Below are positions 44,831-54,041 of a stretch of 64,000 bases of DNA, piece after piece. Position 1 is the stretch's first letter. Each line of letters starts with the position of its first letter. This DNA comes from Solibacillus sp. FSL H8-0538 (GTDB taxonomy: Bacteria; Bacillota; Bacilli; Bacillales_A; Planococcaceae). The notes under the pieces are model-generated. The model was not told the DNA's origin. It did not search any database and worked only from the letters and a program-made list of their open reading frames with translations. The stretch is taken from positions 177,001 through 241,000 of the forward strand of contig NZ_JBBOPI010000001.1 in NCBI RefSeq assembly GCF_038003525.1, written 5' to 3'. Position numbers and translations under genes: made by a program.

Positions 44831-46330
44831 TTAAGCTTCTACAGATGTTTTTGTGTATGGGTTTGAAAGATCCATACCTTCTAAAGAAAGACCCATTGCT
44901 TTTGCAACACCTTCACCATATGCTGGATCAGCTAAGTAGCAGTGTAAGATGTGACGGCGTTTGATAAATTCTTCAACAGAAGCCATATCAGCAGCAGTTG
45001 TGTTGAATAGACGTTGTTGCTCATCGGCGTTCATTAAGCGGAATAGTTTACCTGGTTGCTCGAAGTAGTTATTGTCATCTTCACGGAAATCGTGGATGCC
45101 AGCGCCACCTTCTAAGTCTAGGTGTGGTTCGGCTAAATCAGTATTGTGCTCCCACTCACCGTAACTGTTTGGCTCATAAGACATAGTTGATCCTAAGTTG
45201 CCATCAAAACGCATTGCACCATCGCGGTGGAATGTGCGGAATGGGCATTTTGGTGCGTTTACTGGAAGCATATAATGGTTAACGCCTAAACGGTAACGTT
45301 GTGCATCCGCATAAGCAAAGATACGCGCTTGTAACATTTTATCTGGAGAGAAGCTAATACCAGGAACGATGTTAGAAGGAGCGAATGCAGATTGCTCTAC
45401 TTCAGCAAAATAGTTGTCGGCGTTTTTGTTAAGCTCGAATTCACCAACTGGAATTAGTGGGAAATCACCTTTGTACCAAACTTTTGTTAAATCGAATGGA
45501 TTGTATGGGTGTTTCTTCGCTTGCTCTTCAGTCATGATTTGAATAGACATTTTCCATTTAGGGAAATCGCCTTTTTCGATCGCTTCATAAAGGTCACGTT
45601 GAGAAGATTCGCGGTCATTAGCAATGATTGCGCCAGCTTCTTCACCAGTTAAGTTTTTGATGCCTTGTTGAGACTCAAAGTGGAATTTAACCCAGTGACG
45701 TACACCTTCAGCGTTGATGAAGCTATAAGTATGAGAACCGAAACCGTGCATGTTACGGTAACCAGCTGGAATACCACGGTCAGACATTACGATTGTTACT
45801 TGGTGTAATGCTTCAGGTAGTAAAGTCCAAAAGTCCCAGTTGCTGTTGGCGTTGTGCATGTTTGTGCGTGGATCGCGTTTAACAACGTGGTTTAAGTCCG
45901 TGAAATGTAATGGATCACGGAAGAAGAATACGGGTGTATTGTTACCGACTAAATCCCAGTTACCATCTTCAGTGTAAAATTTCATTGCGAAACCGCGGAT
46001 ATCACGCTCAGCATCAGCAGCACCACGTTCGCCAGCTACTGTTGAGAAACGTGTGAACATAGGTGTTTGTTTACCTACTTCAGCGAAAATTTTTGCAGTT
46101 GTATATTTAGTAATGTCATGAGTTACAGTAAAAGTACCAAAAGCACCTGATCCTTTTGCGTGCATACGACGCTCAGGGATTACTTCGCGGTTAAAGTTGG
46201 CTAACTTTTCAAGCATCCATACGTCTTGAAGTAAAAGTGGTCCACGTTTACCTGCAGTCATAGAGTCATGGTTGCTTACTACTGGTGCGCCACCAGCTGT
46301 TGTGAAACGACGCTGTTTGTCCATTGTCAT
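44831..46330 (-). CDS. katA: Heme catalase
   Basis: A 499-residue clade 3-type small-subunit heme catalase that converts hydrogen peroxide to water and oxygen in the cytoplasm. The active-site His57 is in [10 protein letters not shown], Asn130 is in [10 protein letters not shown], and the heme-ligand Tyr lies in [14 protein letters not shown]. The NADPH-binding and dimer regions are complete, with no large-subunit C-terminal flavodoxin domain. The start has a CAGGAGGC ribosome binding site. An imperfect Fur/PerR-family-like palindrome lies about 75 bases upstream, so peroxide control through PerR is possible. Confidence 0.97.
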   Translation of the reverse strand: MTMDKQRRFTTAGGAPVVSNHDSMTAGKRGPLLLQDVWMLEKLANFNREVIPERRMHAKGSGAFGTFTVTHDITKYTTAKIFAEVGKQTPMFTRFSTVAGERGAADAERDIRGFAMKFYTEDGNWDLVGNNTPVFFFRDPLHFTDLNHVVKRDPRTNMHNANSNWDFWTLLPEALHQVTIVMSDRGIPAGYRNMHGFGSHTYSFINAEGVRHWVKFHFESQQGIKNLTGEEAGAIIANDRESSQRDLYEAIEKGDFPKWKMSIQIMTEEQAKKHPYNPFDLTKVWYKGDFPLIPVGEFELNKNADNYFAEVEQSAFAPSNIVPGISFSPDKMLQARIFAYADAQRYRLGVNHYMLPVNAPKCPFRTFHRDGAMRFDGNLGSTMSYEPNSYGEWEHNTDLAEPHLDLEGGAGIHDFREDDNNYFEQPGKLFRLMNADEQQRLFNTTAADMASVEEFIKRRHILHCYLADPAYGEGVAKAMGLSLEGMDLSNPYTKTSVEA

Positions 46331-46403
46331 TTTGTGTGCCTCCTGGAAAATAATTTTGTAAAACTCTTTATAACTAACTATAACAAATCTAAATCATAAT
46401 TTC

Positions 46404-46418
46404 TACTACATTGTAATA
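46404..46418 (-). promoter_or_regulatory. Possible PerR-like operator of katA
   Basis: TACTACATTGTAATA: a 7-1-7 palindrome with one mismatch, the architecture of Fur-family operators. It differs at several positions from the PerR consensus (TTATAAT-N-ATTATAA), so the call rests on position and symmetry. Confidence 0.35.
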
Positions 46419-46806
46419 ATTCTTTTTAAGTAATTTTTATATTAGAATATTAATTATCTTAAACAGATTGTCGACCTAATTAAAATAGTTGTTTTTTTTA
46501 TCCGAAAAGATATATTTCTGCTTATAAAAGCTGATAAACAAGGATTTAGGTCGATTTTCTAGGTAAGTGTAATTTTTTGAAGCAGCAGCGTTCACAGTTG
46601 CTAAAAGGGATGTGCTAGAAGGTGAATTTAGTTTCCACTATTACTGTGTTGAAAAAAGGGAGTGCTAAATGAAAATTGCTTATGATAAAAATGTCATAAA
46701 TTTGTTAGGAATAAACGTCTTTTTTAATAACTTTCTAGGGGAGAGGCGAGATTGTAACGTTTTTCACTTACAATAGAAGCAGAGTATAAAAAGAGAGGAA
46801 TTAACT
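46419..46806. other. Divergent intergenic region katA / permease
   Basis: AT-rich, no gene visible. It must hold the remaining promoter elements of both divergent genes. A short frame starting at 46669 (MKIAYDKNVIN) stays open for only 15 codons. Confidence 0.35.
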
Positions 46807-48651
46807 ATGCAATTAACTCTTACATTTGTTATTTTGGCCGTTACAATTCTGTTGTTTATGACGAATCGAGTACGCGGTGATTTAGTGGCCGTAATGGCAC
46901 TACTGGCATTTGTCATCTTTGGCATCCTAACACCTGCTGAAGCGCTTGCTGGCTTTTCAAATTCTGTTGTCATTATGATTGCCGCGCTGTTCGTTGTGGG
47001 TGCGGGTATTTTGCGAACGGGATTAGCCGGTATGGCGGGAAACTTGCTACTAAAGTGGTCAGGGGATAGCGAGCTGAAATTATTTGTACTGCTACTAATC
47101 ATCGTTGCGACAGTCGGAGCATTTATGAGTAACACCGGAACCGTCGCACTCATGCTACCAATCGTTGTCAGTATTGCGATGAGCATCAAGGTGAGCCCGT
47201 CAAAATTTTTAATACCTCTTTCCTATATTGCGAGCATGTCCGGATTGATGACGCTAATTGCTTCGCCGCCGAACCTAATTGTGAGTCAAATTTTAGTCGA
47301 TAATGGGTACGCCAAGCTTGGTTTCTTCACCATAACACCGATTGGAATTATTGCGACGATTACAGCCATAATTTATTTAGTGCTTGTGCGCAATACGTTA
47401 TTACCAAACGAAAAAAATAGTACGCAATCCGATGCCGGCTACAAATTATCCCCGAAACGAATCGTGCGCGAATATCATTTACAGGATAAATTATTCCGCA
47501 TTATTGTACGTGAGGATTCGGCCATTATAGACCATCCTCTAGCAGATTTAAAGTTACCAGCAACATACCATATTTGCATTATGAAAATTAAACGTGGTGC
47601 TATAGAAGGTATTAATTTACTGCCAATGACGTATCAGGAAATGGCGGGTCCAACGAGCATCATTCATTTACATGACGAGCTTTATGTGCAAGGGATACTA
47701 GAGGATGTAGAGCGCTTTGCTGCGGATTTTAACCTTCAAATGGAGCCGTTTGAGGACGACGCACAGGAGCTTGTTTCTAAAAAAATTGGAGTTGCCGAAG
47801 TACTGCTCACACCGCAGTCCCGTTTAATTGGCGAAACAGTTCGCCAAATCGGTTTCCGAGAAAAATACAATTTAAATATCCTCGGCATTAACCGAAAAGG
47901 GGATTATCTACTTGAAAACATGGCACAGCAAAAGCTTCGTTTCGGGGATGCTATATTAGTGCAAGGTGCGTGGGATGAAATTGATTTATTATCAAGTGAA
48001 ACACAGGATGTCGTCGTTATTGGTCAGCCGCGCGAGCATGCGGGCGTTGTAGCGGCAACCGGGAAAGCCCCGATTGCAGGCGCGATTATGCTACTCATGA
48101 TTGGTCTTATGGTATTTGAAGTATTCGATGCCGTCATTTCTGTATTAATCGGGGGGGTGCTCATGATTATTACGGGCTGCCTACGCAATATGGACGACGC
48201 GTACGGCAAAATGAATTTTGAAAGTATTGTCCTTGTTGCCGCCATGCTTCCAATGGCAACCGCCCTGCAAAAAACAGGTGGGATGGTTATTTTATCGGAC
48301 GGGATTATTAGTGCGCTCGGCGGCTATGGTCCATACGGCGTCTTAGTCGGGGTCTATTTATTAACGGTCGTGTTCGGACAGTTTGTCAGCAATACCGCAA
48401 CCGCAGTGCTATTCGCACCAATTGCGATGACCGCCGCTCTCACAATGAACGCTAATCCCTATACATTTATGATCGCCGTTGCTGCTGCGGCCGGAATGGC
48501 GTTTGCTACACCAATCGCTTCACCAACGAACTCCCTGGTATTAACAGCGGGCGGCTATAAATTTATGGACTTCGTGAAAGTCGGCGTACCACTTCAAATT
48601 ATTATGTTCATCGTCATGATGATTGTGGTGCCGTTGTTGTTTCCTTTCTAA
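46807..48651 (+). CDS. SLC13/ArsB-type permease with two TrkA-C domains
   Basis: A 614-residue membrane transporter: helices in residues 1-190, a cytoplasmic middle (about 200-400) with two TrkA-C (RCK_C) regulatory domains, and more helices to the end. The motif TGTVALMLPIVVSIAMS and its inverted-repeat partner NTATAVLFAPIAMTAAL, plus SPTNSLVL, match the divalent anion:sodium symporter group. This layout is found in sulfate, dicarboxylate or other anion transporters. The TrkA-C domains probably bind a small-molecule ligand. Ribosome binding site AGAGAGGAA. The anion cannot be named from the sequence. Confidence 0.9.
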   Translation: MQLTLTFVILAVTILLFMTNRVRGDLVAVMALLAFVIFGILTPAEALAGFSNSVVIMIAALFVVGAGILRTGLAGMAGNLLLKWSGDSELKLFVLLLIIVATVGAFMSNTGTVALMLPIVVSIAMSIKVSPSKFLIPLSYIASMSGLMTLIASPPNLIVSQILVDNGYAKLGFFTITPIGIIATITAIIYLVLVRNTLLPNEKNSTQSDAGYKLSPKRIVREYHLQDKLFRIIVREDSAIIDHPLADLKLPATYHICIMKIKRGAIEGINLLPMTYQEMAGPTSIIHLHDELYVQGILEDVERFAADFNLQMEPFEDDAQELVSKKIGVAEVLLTPQSRLIGETVRQIGFREKYNLNILGINRKGDYLLENMAQQKLRFGDAILVQGAWDEIDLLSSETQDVVVIGQPREHAGVVAATGKAPIAGAIMLLMIGLMVFEVFDAVISVLIGGVLMIITGCLRNMDDAYGKMNFESIVLVAAMLPMATALQKTGGMVILSDGIISALGGYGPYGVLVGVYLLTVVFGQFVSNTATAVLFAPIAMTAALTMNANPYTFMIAVAAAAGMAFATPIASPTNSLVLTAGGYKFMDFVKVGVPLQIIMFIVMMIVVPLLFPF

Positions 48652-48734
48652 AAAAGAGAGCTGTTCTAAAAGGAGAGCACTGAAAAATCCGAAAACAGTA
48701 TTTTTATGCTTCTGCTTTATTTTATTCGAAAAAG

Positions 48735-48852
48735 CATTGGTGCGGCGGCGCGAGACTCCTGCGGGAAAAGCGGTACAGGTGAGACCCCGCAGGAGCGTAG
48801 CGACGAGGAGGCTCGCCACCGCCCGCGGAAAGCGAGTGCCAGAGCACCAATG
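48735..48852. repeat. GC-rich Bacillales repeat with inverted ends
   Basis: CATTGGTGC (48735-48743) and GCACCAATG (48844-48852) are perfect inverted ends around a GC-rich core. The core contains GACTCCTGCGGG and its complement CCCCGCAGGAGC, then GTAGCGACGAGGAGGCTC and CCGCCCGCGGAAAGCGAGTG. This is the well-known intergenic repeat of Bacillus and relatives, often mistaken for small genes because all frames stay open. Its mobility and function are unsettled. Confidence 0.85.
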
Positions 48853-49018
48853 ACCTATCACTATTTAACATATACATATTAGAATTTTCAGTAGAAATCA
48901 ACTTTTTTAGTGCCCTCTCGAAAAGTGGAAGCGCCACTCTTGGGACTGCTCTTACTACTAAATAAAGTATGAATATTACAAGGCTTTAAGGTTGTTGGCA
49001 GTACCTTTCATTGCAAAA

Positions 49019-49055
49019 GAGGTGTCTCAAAGTACTTTTGAGACACCTTTCTTTG
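49019..49055 (+). terminator. Terminator-like hairpin
   Basis: AGGTGTCTCAAAGT is followed by ACTTTTGAGACACCT and TTCTTTG. The hairpin is strong but stands 370 bases after the permease gene, with the repeat between, so what it terminates is unclear. Confidence 0.6.
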
Positions 49056-49109
49056 CTGTTAAGGAAATTATAAAATTTCGCCATGTGGATAACATTCAAA
49101 TAAGTAAAT

Positions 49110-49204
49110 GCTACGTCTAGGCTAAAGCGCCAGCCCCTCGAGGTCGCTTCGGTCTCTCCTGCGCTTGTCGGGGCTAAGCAGGCGCTATAGCGCTTTTGTT
49201 CCTA
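49110..49204. repeat. Second GC-rich Bacillales repeat
   Basis: The element starts CTACGTCTAGGCTAAAGCGC and ends GGCGCTATAGCGCTTTTG, with CAGCCCC/GGGGCT and GCGCC/GGCGC inverted parts and a GGTCGCTTCGGTC core. From memory this is another common dispersed repeat of Bacillus and related genera. It is immediately next to the end of the pxpC gene on the minus strand and could form a long hairpin in its transcript. Confidence 0.8.
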
Positions 49205-49207
49205 CAT

Positions 49208-50146
49208 TTAATTCAATAAGAGTGCTAGTAAGTTTAAATGTTTTTGCTGTTTAATCCAAAGTTGTTGAGCTTCGTCTAAAGAAATTAGTTTGAAACGAAT
49301 TTTTGCATAGGGTGGCAATTGAGCGAGCTTTGATAAATCAACGCTTGCAACTTGAGCAATTTTTGGGTAACCACCTGTCGTTTGACGATCGGCCATTAAA
49401 ATAATTGGCTGCCCGCTAGGCGGTACTTGTACCGTACCGATTGTAACTGCTTCAGATAGCATATTTGTCGGCTGTTGTAAATGTAGGATGGCATCGCTTT
49501 CTAGTCGATACCCCATGCGATCGGCATCTTTTGAAATCGTATAGGTAGCTTCTTCAAATAACGAGAGGCTTTTCTCTGTAAAGCTTTCATACTCTGTTCC
49601 TTTTAGTACACGAATTGTTACATCGTTTTCGAACAGTTTGAAGTTGGTAACATCAATGGTAGTCGATGGAGCAGTTGTCGACCATTCGGAAATCGGAAGT
49701 CTGTCCCCACTTTTTAAAGCGCGCCCGTGATGACCACCGATACGTGCTTTTAAATAAGTGCTTTTACTATTGAGTACATGCTCTACTTGAATGCCCCCTT
49801 TAACAGCTAAGTACGAACGTACCCCTTTTTGAGCTGAAGAGAATTTCAATACATCCCCGCATTTCACCATTACCGCTCGCCACATCGGACAAGGCACCCC
49901 GTTTAGAAGTGGTGCCATTGAGCCTCCTGTAATTGCAATAGTTGTATCGCAGTGGAATTTTAGTGTGGGTCCAAGTAGCGTCATCTCAAGGGATGCATAA
50001 TCTTCTTGTTGTAATAGTAGGTTCCCAATTTGATAAGAAATAGTATCCATCGCCCCACTTACAATCACCCCATATTGCTGCAAACCATAGCGTCCTTTAT
50101 CTTGAACCGTTGTTTGGAGTCCTGGTTTTAGTACCTCAATTGTCAT
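49208..50146 (-). CDS. pxpC: 5-oxoprolinase subunit C (PxpC, KipA)
   Basis: A 312-residue subunit of the three-part 5-oxoprolinase, which uses ATP to open 5-oxoproline to glutamate. Family features are VLKPGLQTTVQDKGRYG at the start, SGAMDTISYQIGNLLL, TIAITGGSM and the late PPSGQPIILMADRQTTGGYPKIA. It overlaps the end of pxpB by four bases (ATGA). In B. subtilis the homologue is KipA, first described with the sporulation kinase inhibitor KipI. The gene is followed at once by a GC-rich repeat. Confidence 0.93.
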   Translation of the reverse strand: MTIEVLKPGLQTTVQDKGRYGLQQYGVIVSGAMDTISYQIGNLLLQQEDYASLEMTLLGPTLKFHCDTTIAITGGSMAPLLNGVPCPMWRAVMVKCGDVLKFSSAQKGVRSYLAVKGGIQVEHVLNSKSTYLKARIGGHHGRALKSGDRLPISEWSTTAPSTTIDVTNFKLFENDVTIRVLKGTEYESFTEKSLSLFEEATYTISKDADRMGYRLESDAILHLQQPTNMLSEAVTIGTVQVPPSGQPIILMADRQTTGGYPKIAQVASVDLSKLAQLPPYAKIRFKLISLDEAQQLWIKQQKHLNLLALLLN

Positions 50147-50859
50147 GATTTAGCCCCCCATGTTGAAAATTCCTCTTCTGAAATCGCGACAAATCGAATG
50201 CGATCACCGGCCTGTAAATAAGTAGGTGGTAACTGATTTGGCATAAAAAATGGTTGCGGTGTGCGGCCAATAATTTGCCAGCCTCCAGGGGTTTCAACCG
50301 GATAAACCCCTGTCTGTTCACCAGCAATTCCTACTGAACCAGCAGGGATGGCTAACCGCGGTATTTCTTTACGAGGTGTCCCGATAGTTGGATTCATCCC
50401 ACCCATAAATGCAAAACCAGGAGAAAATCCTAACATATGTACTAAACATTCGCTACTAGTATGCAATCGAATAACTTCCTCTTCGGTCATTCCGTTATAT
50501 TGTGCGACGTAGCTAAGATCTGGACCAAATGCCCCTCCGTATACAACAGGGACCTCAATAAGGCGTCCATCTGTTGAATTGCTTTTGCCTATGTTTTGAT
50601 GAATCTCTTGTATATACTGCTCAAGAAATTCTGTGATGGATTGTCCGTAGTAAGTACAGGATGCCACTTTTAGTAAATCGAAATGTACACAAATCGATGT
50701 ATAAGCCGGAACAATTTCGACTAACCACTCTGGCTGAGTAACTTGAAATTTTTGTATAAATTGTTGAATATTTTCATGTATGGATGGTGAAATTTCATCA
50801 CCAAAACGAATGAATAATGCAGAATCCCCTAAAGGTTGAAATGAAATTGTGTGTGTCAA
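50143..50859 (-). CDS. pxpB: 5-oxoprolinase subunit B (PxpB, KipI)
   Basis: A 238-residue subunit forming a complex with PxpC. Typical pieces are FQPLGDSALFIRFGDEI at the start, MLGFSPGFAFMGGM and PAGSVGIAGEQTGVYP, then ETPGGWQIIGRTP. The start is TTG at 50859 with a GGGGGC ribosome binding site. Together with pxpC it forms the left arm of a divergent locus; pxpA is on the other strand 145 bases away. In B. subtilis the same protein also inhibits the sporulation kinase KinA; whether that holds here is unknown. Confidence 0.93.
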   Translation of the reverse strand: MTHTISFQPLGDSALFIRFGDEISPSIHENIQQFIQKFQVTQPEWLVEIVPAYTSICVHFDLLKVASCTYYGQSITEFLEQYIQEIHQNIGKSNSTDGRLIEVPVVYGGAFGPDLSYVAQYNGMTEEEVIRLHTSSECLVHMLGFSPGFAFMGGMNPTIGTPRKEIPRLAIPAGSVGIAGEQTGVYPVETPGGWQIIGRTPQPFFMPNQLPPTYLQAGDRIRFVAISEEEFSTWGAKS

Positions 50860-51004
50860 AATAAGCGCCCCCTCTCGAAATTACAAGAATTATATCACAA
50901 TTACAAAAAAAGAATACTAAAAGTACTTGTTATTACAGATATTTTAGAATAATGTATTAATATAAATTTTTTTTCATATTTAATAAAAGAAGGGGGGATA
51001 AAGT

Positions 51005-51766
51005 ATGACCTTAACAGTAGATTTAAACTGCGATCTAGGAGAAAGCTTTGGGTGCTATACATTAGGGGAACAAAATGAAATTTTAAAATATGTAACCTCC
51101 GCAAATATCGCATGTGGTTTTCATGCGGGTGATCCAACTGTGATGCGACAAACTGTGCAGTTGGCGATTGAAAACAATGTGAAAATCGGCGCGCATCCAG
51201 GATTACCAGATTTAAATGGTTTTGGACGACGCGAAATGAATATTACGCCGCAAGAAGCTTACGATATGGTTATTTATCAAATAGGTGCATTACAAGGATT
51301 TTTAACAGCAGTAGGCGCTGAAATGCAACATGTAAAGCCTCATGGTGCGCTCTATAATATGGCAGCAAAAGATCCGGCACTAGCTAAAGCAATTGCACAA
51401 GCAGTATATGATAGTTCGCCAAAGTTAATTTTATTTGGTTTAGCTTCGAGTGAACTAACAAAAGCTAGTGAAGCGCTCGGCTTACAAACGGCACATGAAG
51501 TATTTGCCGATCGGACATATCAGCAAGACGGATCATTAACATCGCGTAAGCAGTCCGATGCAATGATTACTGATGATACACAATCGATTGCACAGGTCAT
51601 CCAAATGGTAAAAGAGGGAACTGTGACGGCTCAGCAAGGTGTGAATGTACCGCTGCGTGCAGATACAATTTGCATTCACGGAGACGGAGAACATGCGGTC
51701 GATTTCGCTAAAAAGGTTCAAAGTGGACTTGTAAATGAACAAGTTGAGGTAAAAGCGTTTAGTTAA
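51005..51766 (+). CDS. pxpA: 5-oxoprolinase subunit A (PxpA, LamB/YcsF family)
   Basis: A 253-residue LamB/YcsF-family protein. It begins with the family signature [14 protein letters not shown] and has [28 protein letters not shown] and VKPHGALYN, all metal-site regions of the deacetylase-like fold. It is needed with PxpB and PxpC for 5-oxoproline hydrolysis. Ribosome binding site AGGGGGG. It leads an operon with an NRAMP-like transporter and a YcsI-like protein, the same gene set as B. subtilis ycsF-ycsG-ycsI. Confidence 0.95.
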   Translation: MTLTVDLNCDLGESFGCYTLGEQNEILKYVTSANIACGFHAGDPTVMRQTVQLAIENNVKIGAHPGLPDLNGFGRREMNITPQEAYDMVIYQIGALQGFLTAVGAEMQHVKPHGALYNMAAKDPALAKAIAQAVYDSSPKLILFGLASSELTKASEALGLQTAHEVFADRTYQQDGSLTSRKQSDAMITDDTQSIAQVIQMVKEGTVTAQQGVNVPLRADTICIHGDGEHAVDFAKKVQSGLVNEQVEVKAFS

Positions 51767-51786
51767 TAACAAGGGGGCATCTTAGA

Positions 51787-53007
51787 ATGGCAGAAGTGAA
51801 TATGAACAAACAAAAGAAGAGTAATAAAGGGAGAACAAGTGCGTTATTAGGTGCAGCATTCCTAATGGCTACCTCTTCAATTGGTCCAGGATTTTTAACA
51901 CAAACGACGGTATTTACAAGCCAATTAATGGCAAGTATGGGCTTTGTTATTTTAATCTCCATCATTTTAGATATCGTGGCACAAATGAATGTATGGCGTG
52001 TTATCGGGGTTTCGGGTTTGCGCGGTCAGGAAATTGCAAATAAAGTATTTCCAGGTCTTGGCTATGTATTAGCGTTCCTAATTGTTTGTGGAGGATTAGC
52101 ATTCAACATAGGGAACGTAGCAGGTGCAGGTCTCGGATTAAATACGATGCTCGGCATTGATCCAATTTACGGTGCGATTGTCAGTGCAGCTTTCGCAATT
52201 TTCATTTTCTTATTCAAAGAAGCAAGTAAAGTAATGGACCGCGTAGCACAAATTGCTGGGTTCGTTATGATTTTCTTAATGCTTTATGTAGCGTTCACAA
52301 CAGCACCACCAGTAGGTGAAGCAATTAAACGTACAGTTTGGCCAGAAGAAATCGGATTATTAGCAATTGTTACATTAGTTGGGGGCACAGTAGGTGGTTA
52401 CATTACCTTTGCAGGTGGTCACCGCTTGGTAGATGCAGGTATTACAGGGATGGAAAATTTACGTCAAATTACGATTAGTTCTGTTTCGGGAATTTTAATT
52501 ACTGGCGTTATGCGTGTTGCGTTGTTCTTAGCGGTATTAGGAGTTGTATCGAAGGGTTTAACACTAGACCCATCAAATCCAGCTGCATCCGTATTCCAAT
52601 TAGCTGTTGGTGACATAGGGTATCGAATTTTCGGTGTTATCATGTGGGCAGCAGCTATTACATCTGTTGTTGGCGCTGCGTATACATCGGTATCATTCAT
52701 TCGCTCATTCCACCCAAAAATCGAGAAGTATCATAACTGGATTACGATTACATTTATCGTCATTTCAACAGTGGTTTTCACGACAATTGGTCAACCAGTG
52801 ACAACACTAATTATCGTAGGTGCGTTAAACGCAATGATCTTACCGCTTGCGTTAACAATCATGCTAATTGGTGCACATAAAACAAATATCGTTGGTACAG
52901 TGTACAAGCATCCAAAAATTTTAACGATTACAGGTGTCATCGTAGTTGTTGTTATGGGTATTTTATGTGTACGTACGGTCTTCACAAATATTTCATCACT
53001 GTTCTAA
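51787..53007 (+). CDS. NRAMP-family transporter (YcsG-like)
   Basis: A 406-residue membrane protein with 11 helices, related to the NRAMP/MntH superfamily. The first-helix motif SSIGPGFLTQTT replaces the canonical DPGN metal-binding motif, so it probably does not carry manganese or iron. Its fixed place between pxpA and the YcsI gene, as in B. subtilis, suggests uptake of 5-oxoproline or a related small molecule. This function is inferred from context. Start 20 bases behind pxpA with AAGGGGG upstream. Confidence 0.88.
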   Translation: MAEVNMNKQKKSNKGRTSALLGAAFLMATSSIGPGFLTQTTVFTSQLMASMGFVILISIILDIVAQMNVWRVIGVSGLRGQEIANKVFPGLGYVLAFLIVCGGLAFNIGNVAGAGLGLNTMLGIDPIYGAIVSAAFAIFIFLFKEASKVMDRVAQIAGFVMIFLMLYVAFTTAPPVGEAIKRTVWPEEIGLLAIVTLVGGTVGGYITFAGGHRLVDAGITGMENLRQITISSVSGILITGVMRVALFLAVLGVVSKGLTLDPSNPAASVFQLAVGDIGYRIFGVIMWAAAITSVVGAAYTSVSFIRSFHPKIEKYHNWITITFIVISTVVFTTIGQPVTTLIIVGALNAMILPLALTIMLIGAHKTNIVGTVYKHPKILTITGVIVVVVMGILCVRTVFTNISSLF

Positions 53008-53023
53008 TTGAAGGAGGAATAGC

Positions 53024-53809
53024 ATGAACTACGAAAATATGTCACCTAAAGAGCTTCGACAAGCAATCCGTGATGAAATTATCCAATCGCCAACAGCGGG
53101 GATGTCAAAAGGTCACACGCAGGCGAACTTAGCAATTTTACCAAAAGAAGATGCGTTTGATTTTTTATTATTTTGTCAGCGCAATCAAAAACCTTGCCCG
53201 CTTGTCGATGTACTTGAGCCAGGACAATTTGAAAGCAGTATTGCTCAAGGTTCTGATATTCGAACAGATATCCCAAAATATCGTATTTACAAAAATGGTG
53301 AATTTATTGAAGAAGTAAACGATATTACAGCGTACTGGCAAGATGATTTTGTCAGCTTCTTAATTGGCTGTAGTTTCACATTCGAAACGCCCTTATTAGA
53401 AAATGGTATTCCAATTCGTCATATTGAAGAAGGATGCAATGTCCCAATGTATAAAACATCGATTGAAACAACACCTGCTGGTAAGTTTTCTGGACCGCTT
53501 GTAGTCAGCATGCGTCCTATGACAGCAGAGGATGCGATTCGAGCGGTACAAATTACATCGCGCTATCCGGGTGTACACGGTGCACCGGTTCATATTGGTG
53601 ACCCTGCACTAATCGGTATTCAAGATGTGCATAAGCCTGATTTTGGGGATGCCGTGACGATTAAAGATGGTGAAGTTCCTGTTTTCTGGGCATGTGGAGT
53701 AACACCGCAAGCAGTTGCTATGCAAAGTAAGCCGGCCATTATGATTACACACGCACCGGGACATATGTTTGTCAGTGATCAAAAGGATATTCAATTAAGC
53801 GTATTATAA
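53024..53809 (+). CDS. DUF1445 putative hydro-lyase (YcsI family)
   Basis: A 261-residue soluble protein of the YcsI/DUF1445 family, annotated elsewhere as putative hydro-lyase and related to D-glutamate cyclase. Conserved pieces are SFLIGCSFTFETPLLENGIP, YKTSIETTPAG, VVSMRPM and the late FWACGVTPQAV then ITHAPGHMFVSD. D-glutamate cyclase relatives interconvert D-glutamate and 5-oxo-D-proline, which fits a 5-oxoproline locus well. The gene follows the transporter by 16 bases with an AAGGAGGA site and ends in a strong terminator. Confidence 0.88.
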   Translation: MNYENMSPKELRQAIRDEIIQSPTAGMSKGHTQANLAILPKEDAFDFLLFCQRNQKPCPLVDVLEPGQFESSIAQGSDIRTDIPKYRIYKNGEFIEEVNDITAYWQDDFVSFLIGCSFTFETPLLENGIPIRHIEEGCNVPMYKTSIETTPAGKFSGPLVVSMRPMTAEDAIRAVQITSRYPGVHGAPVHIGDPALIGIQDVHKPDFGDAVTIKDGEVPVFWACGVTPQAVAMQSKPAIMITHAPGHMFVSDQKDIQLSVL

Positions 53810-53822
53810 ATATGTTGTCTAA

Positions 53823-53862
53823 AAAAAACCTGTACCGCAAAATTGCGTTGCAGGTTTTTTTT
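53823..53862 (+). terminator. Rho-independent terminator of the pxpA operon
   Basis: AAAAAACCTGTACCGCAA pairs with TTGCGTTGCAGGTTTTTT (few mismatches) and ends in eight T. Confidence 0.9.
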
Positions 53863-53863
53863 G

Positions 53864-53943
53864 TGGATATGAAAGTATATCCTTCCCAACTAGATAAGTA
53901 AGGACATCAACTCGCCCTGTTATGGGCGAGTTGTGTCTTGTAA
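53864..53943 (+). repeat. Dispersed two-hairpin intergenic repeat, copy D
   Basis: The first hairpin has changed to a short GGATAT/ATATCC stem around GAAAGT. The second is strong: AAGGACATCAACTCGCCC (53900-53917) pairs with GGGCGAGTTGTGTCTT (53924-53939). It directly follows a complete terminator, so it is not needed as one. It shares AGATAAGTAAGGACATCA with the other copies. Confidence 0.75.
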
Positions 53944-53988
53944 TCTCTAAAATTAGTCGTAAATACATAAATTTACTATAATAAACGT

Positions 53989-54018
53989 AATAATTCTTTT
54001 TTTAGAAAAAAGATTATT
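53989..54018 (+). promoter_or_regulatory. Possible promoter and leader hairpin before hutU
   Basis: TATAAT at about 53977-53982 may be the -10 box. Behind it AATAATTCTTTTTTT and AGAAAAAAGATTATT (53989-54018) can pair ahead of the ribosome binding site. B. subtilis hut is controlled by HutP antitermination, but the UAG-repeat target of HutP is not seen here. Confidence 0.3.
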
Positions 54019-54041
54019 CAAGAGGAAAAGGAGAGGGTCAC

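Noticed and set aside
48541..48937. Open frames on both strands rich in Arg, Pro and Gly
   Set aside because: They are produced by the GC-rich Bacillales repeat at 48735-48852, which stays open in several frames. No ribosome binding site or codon pattern supports them.
51787..53007. Manganese/iron transporter MntH
   Set aside because: The first-helix metal motif DPGN is replaced by SSIGPG, and the gene lies inside the 5-oxoproline locus.
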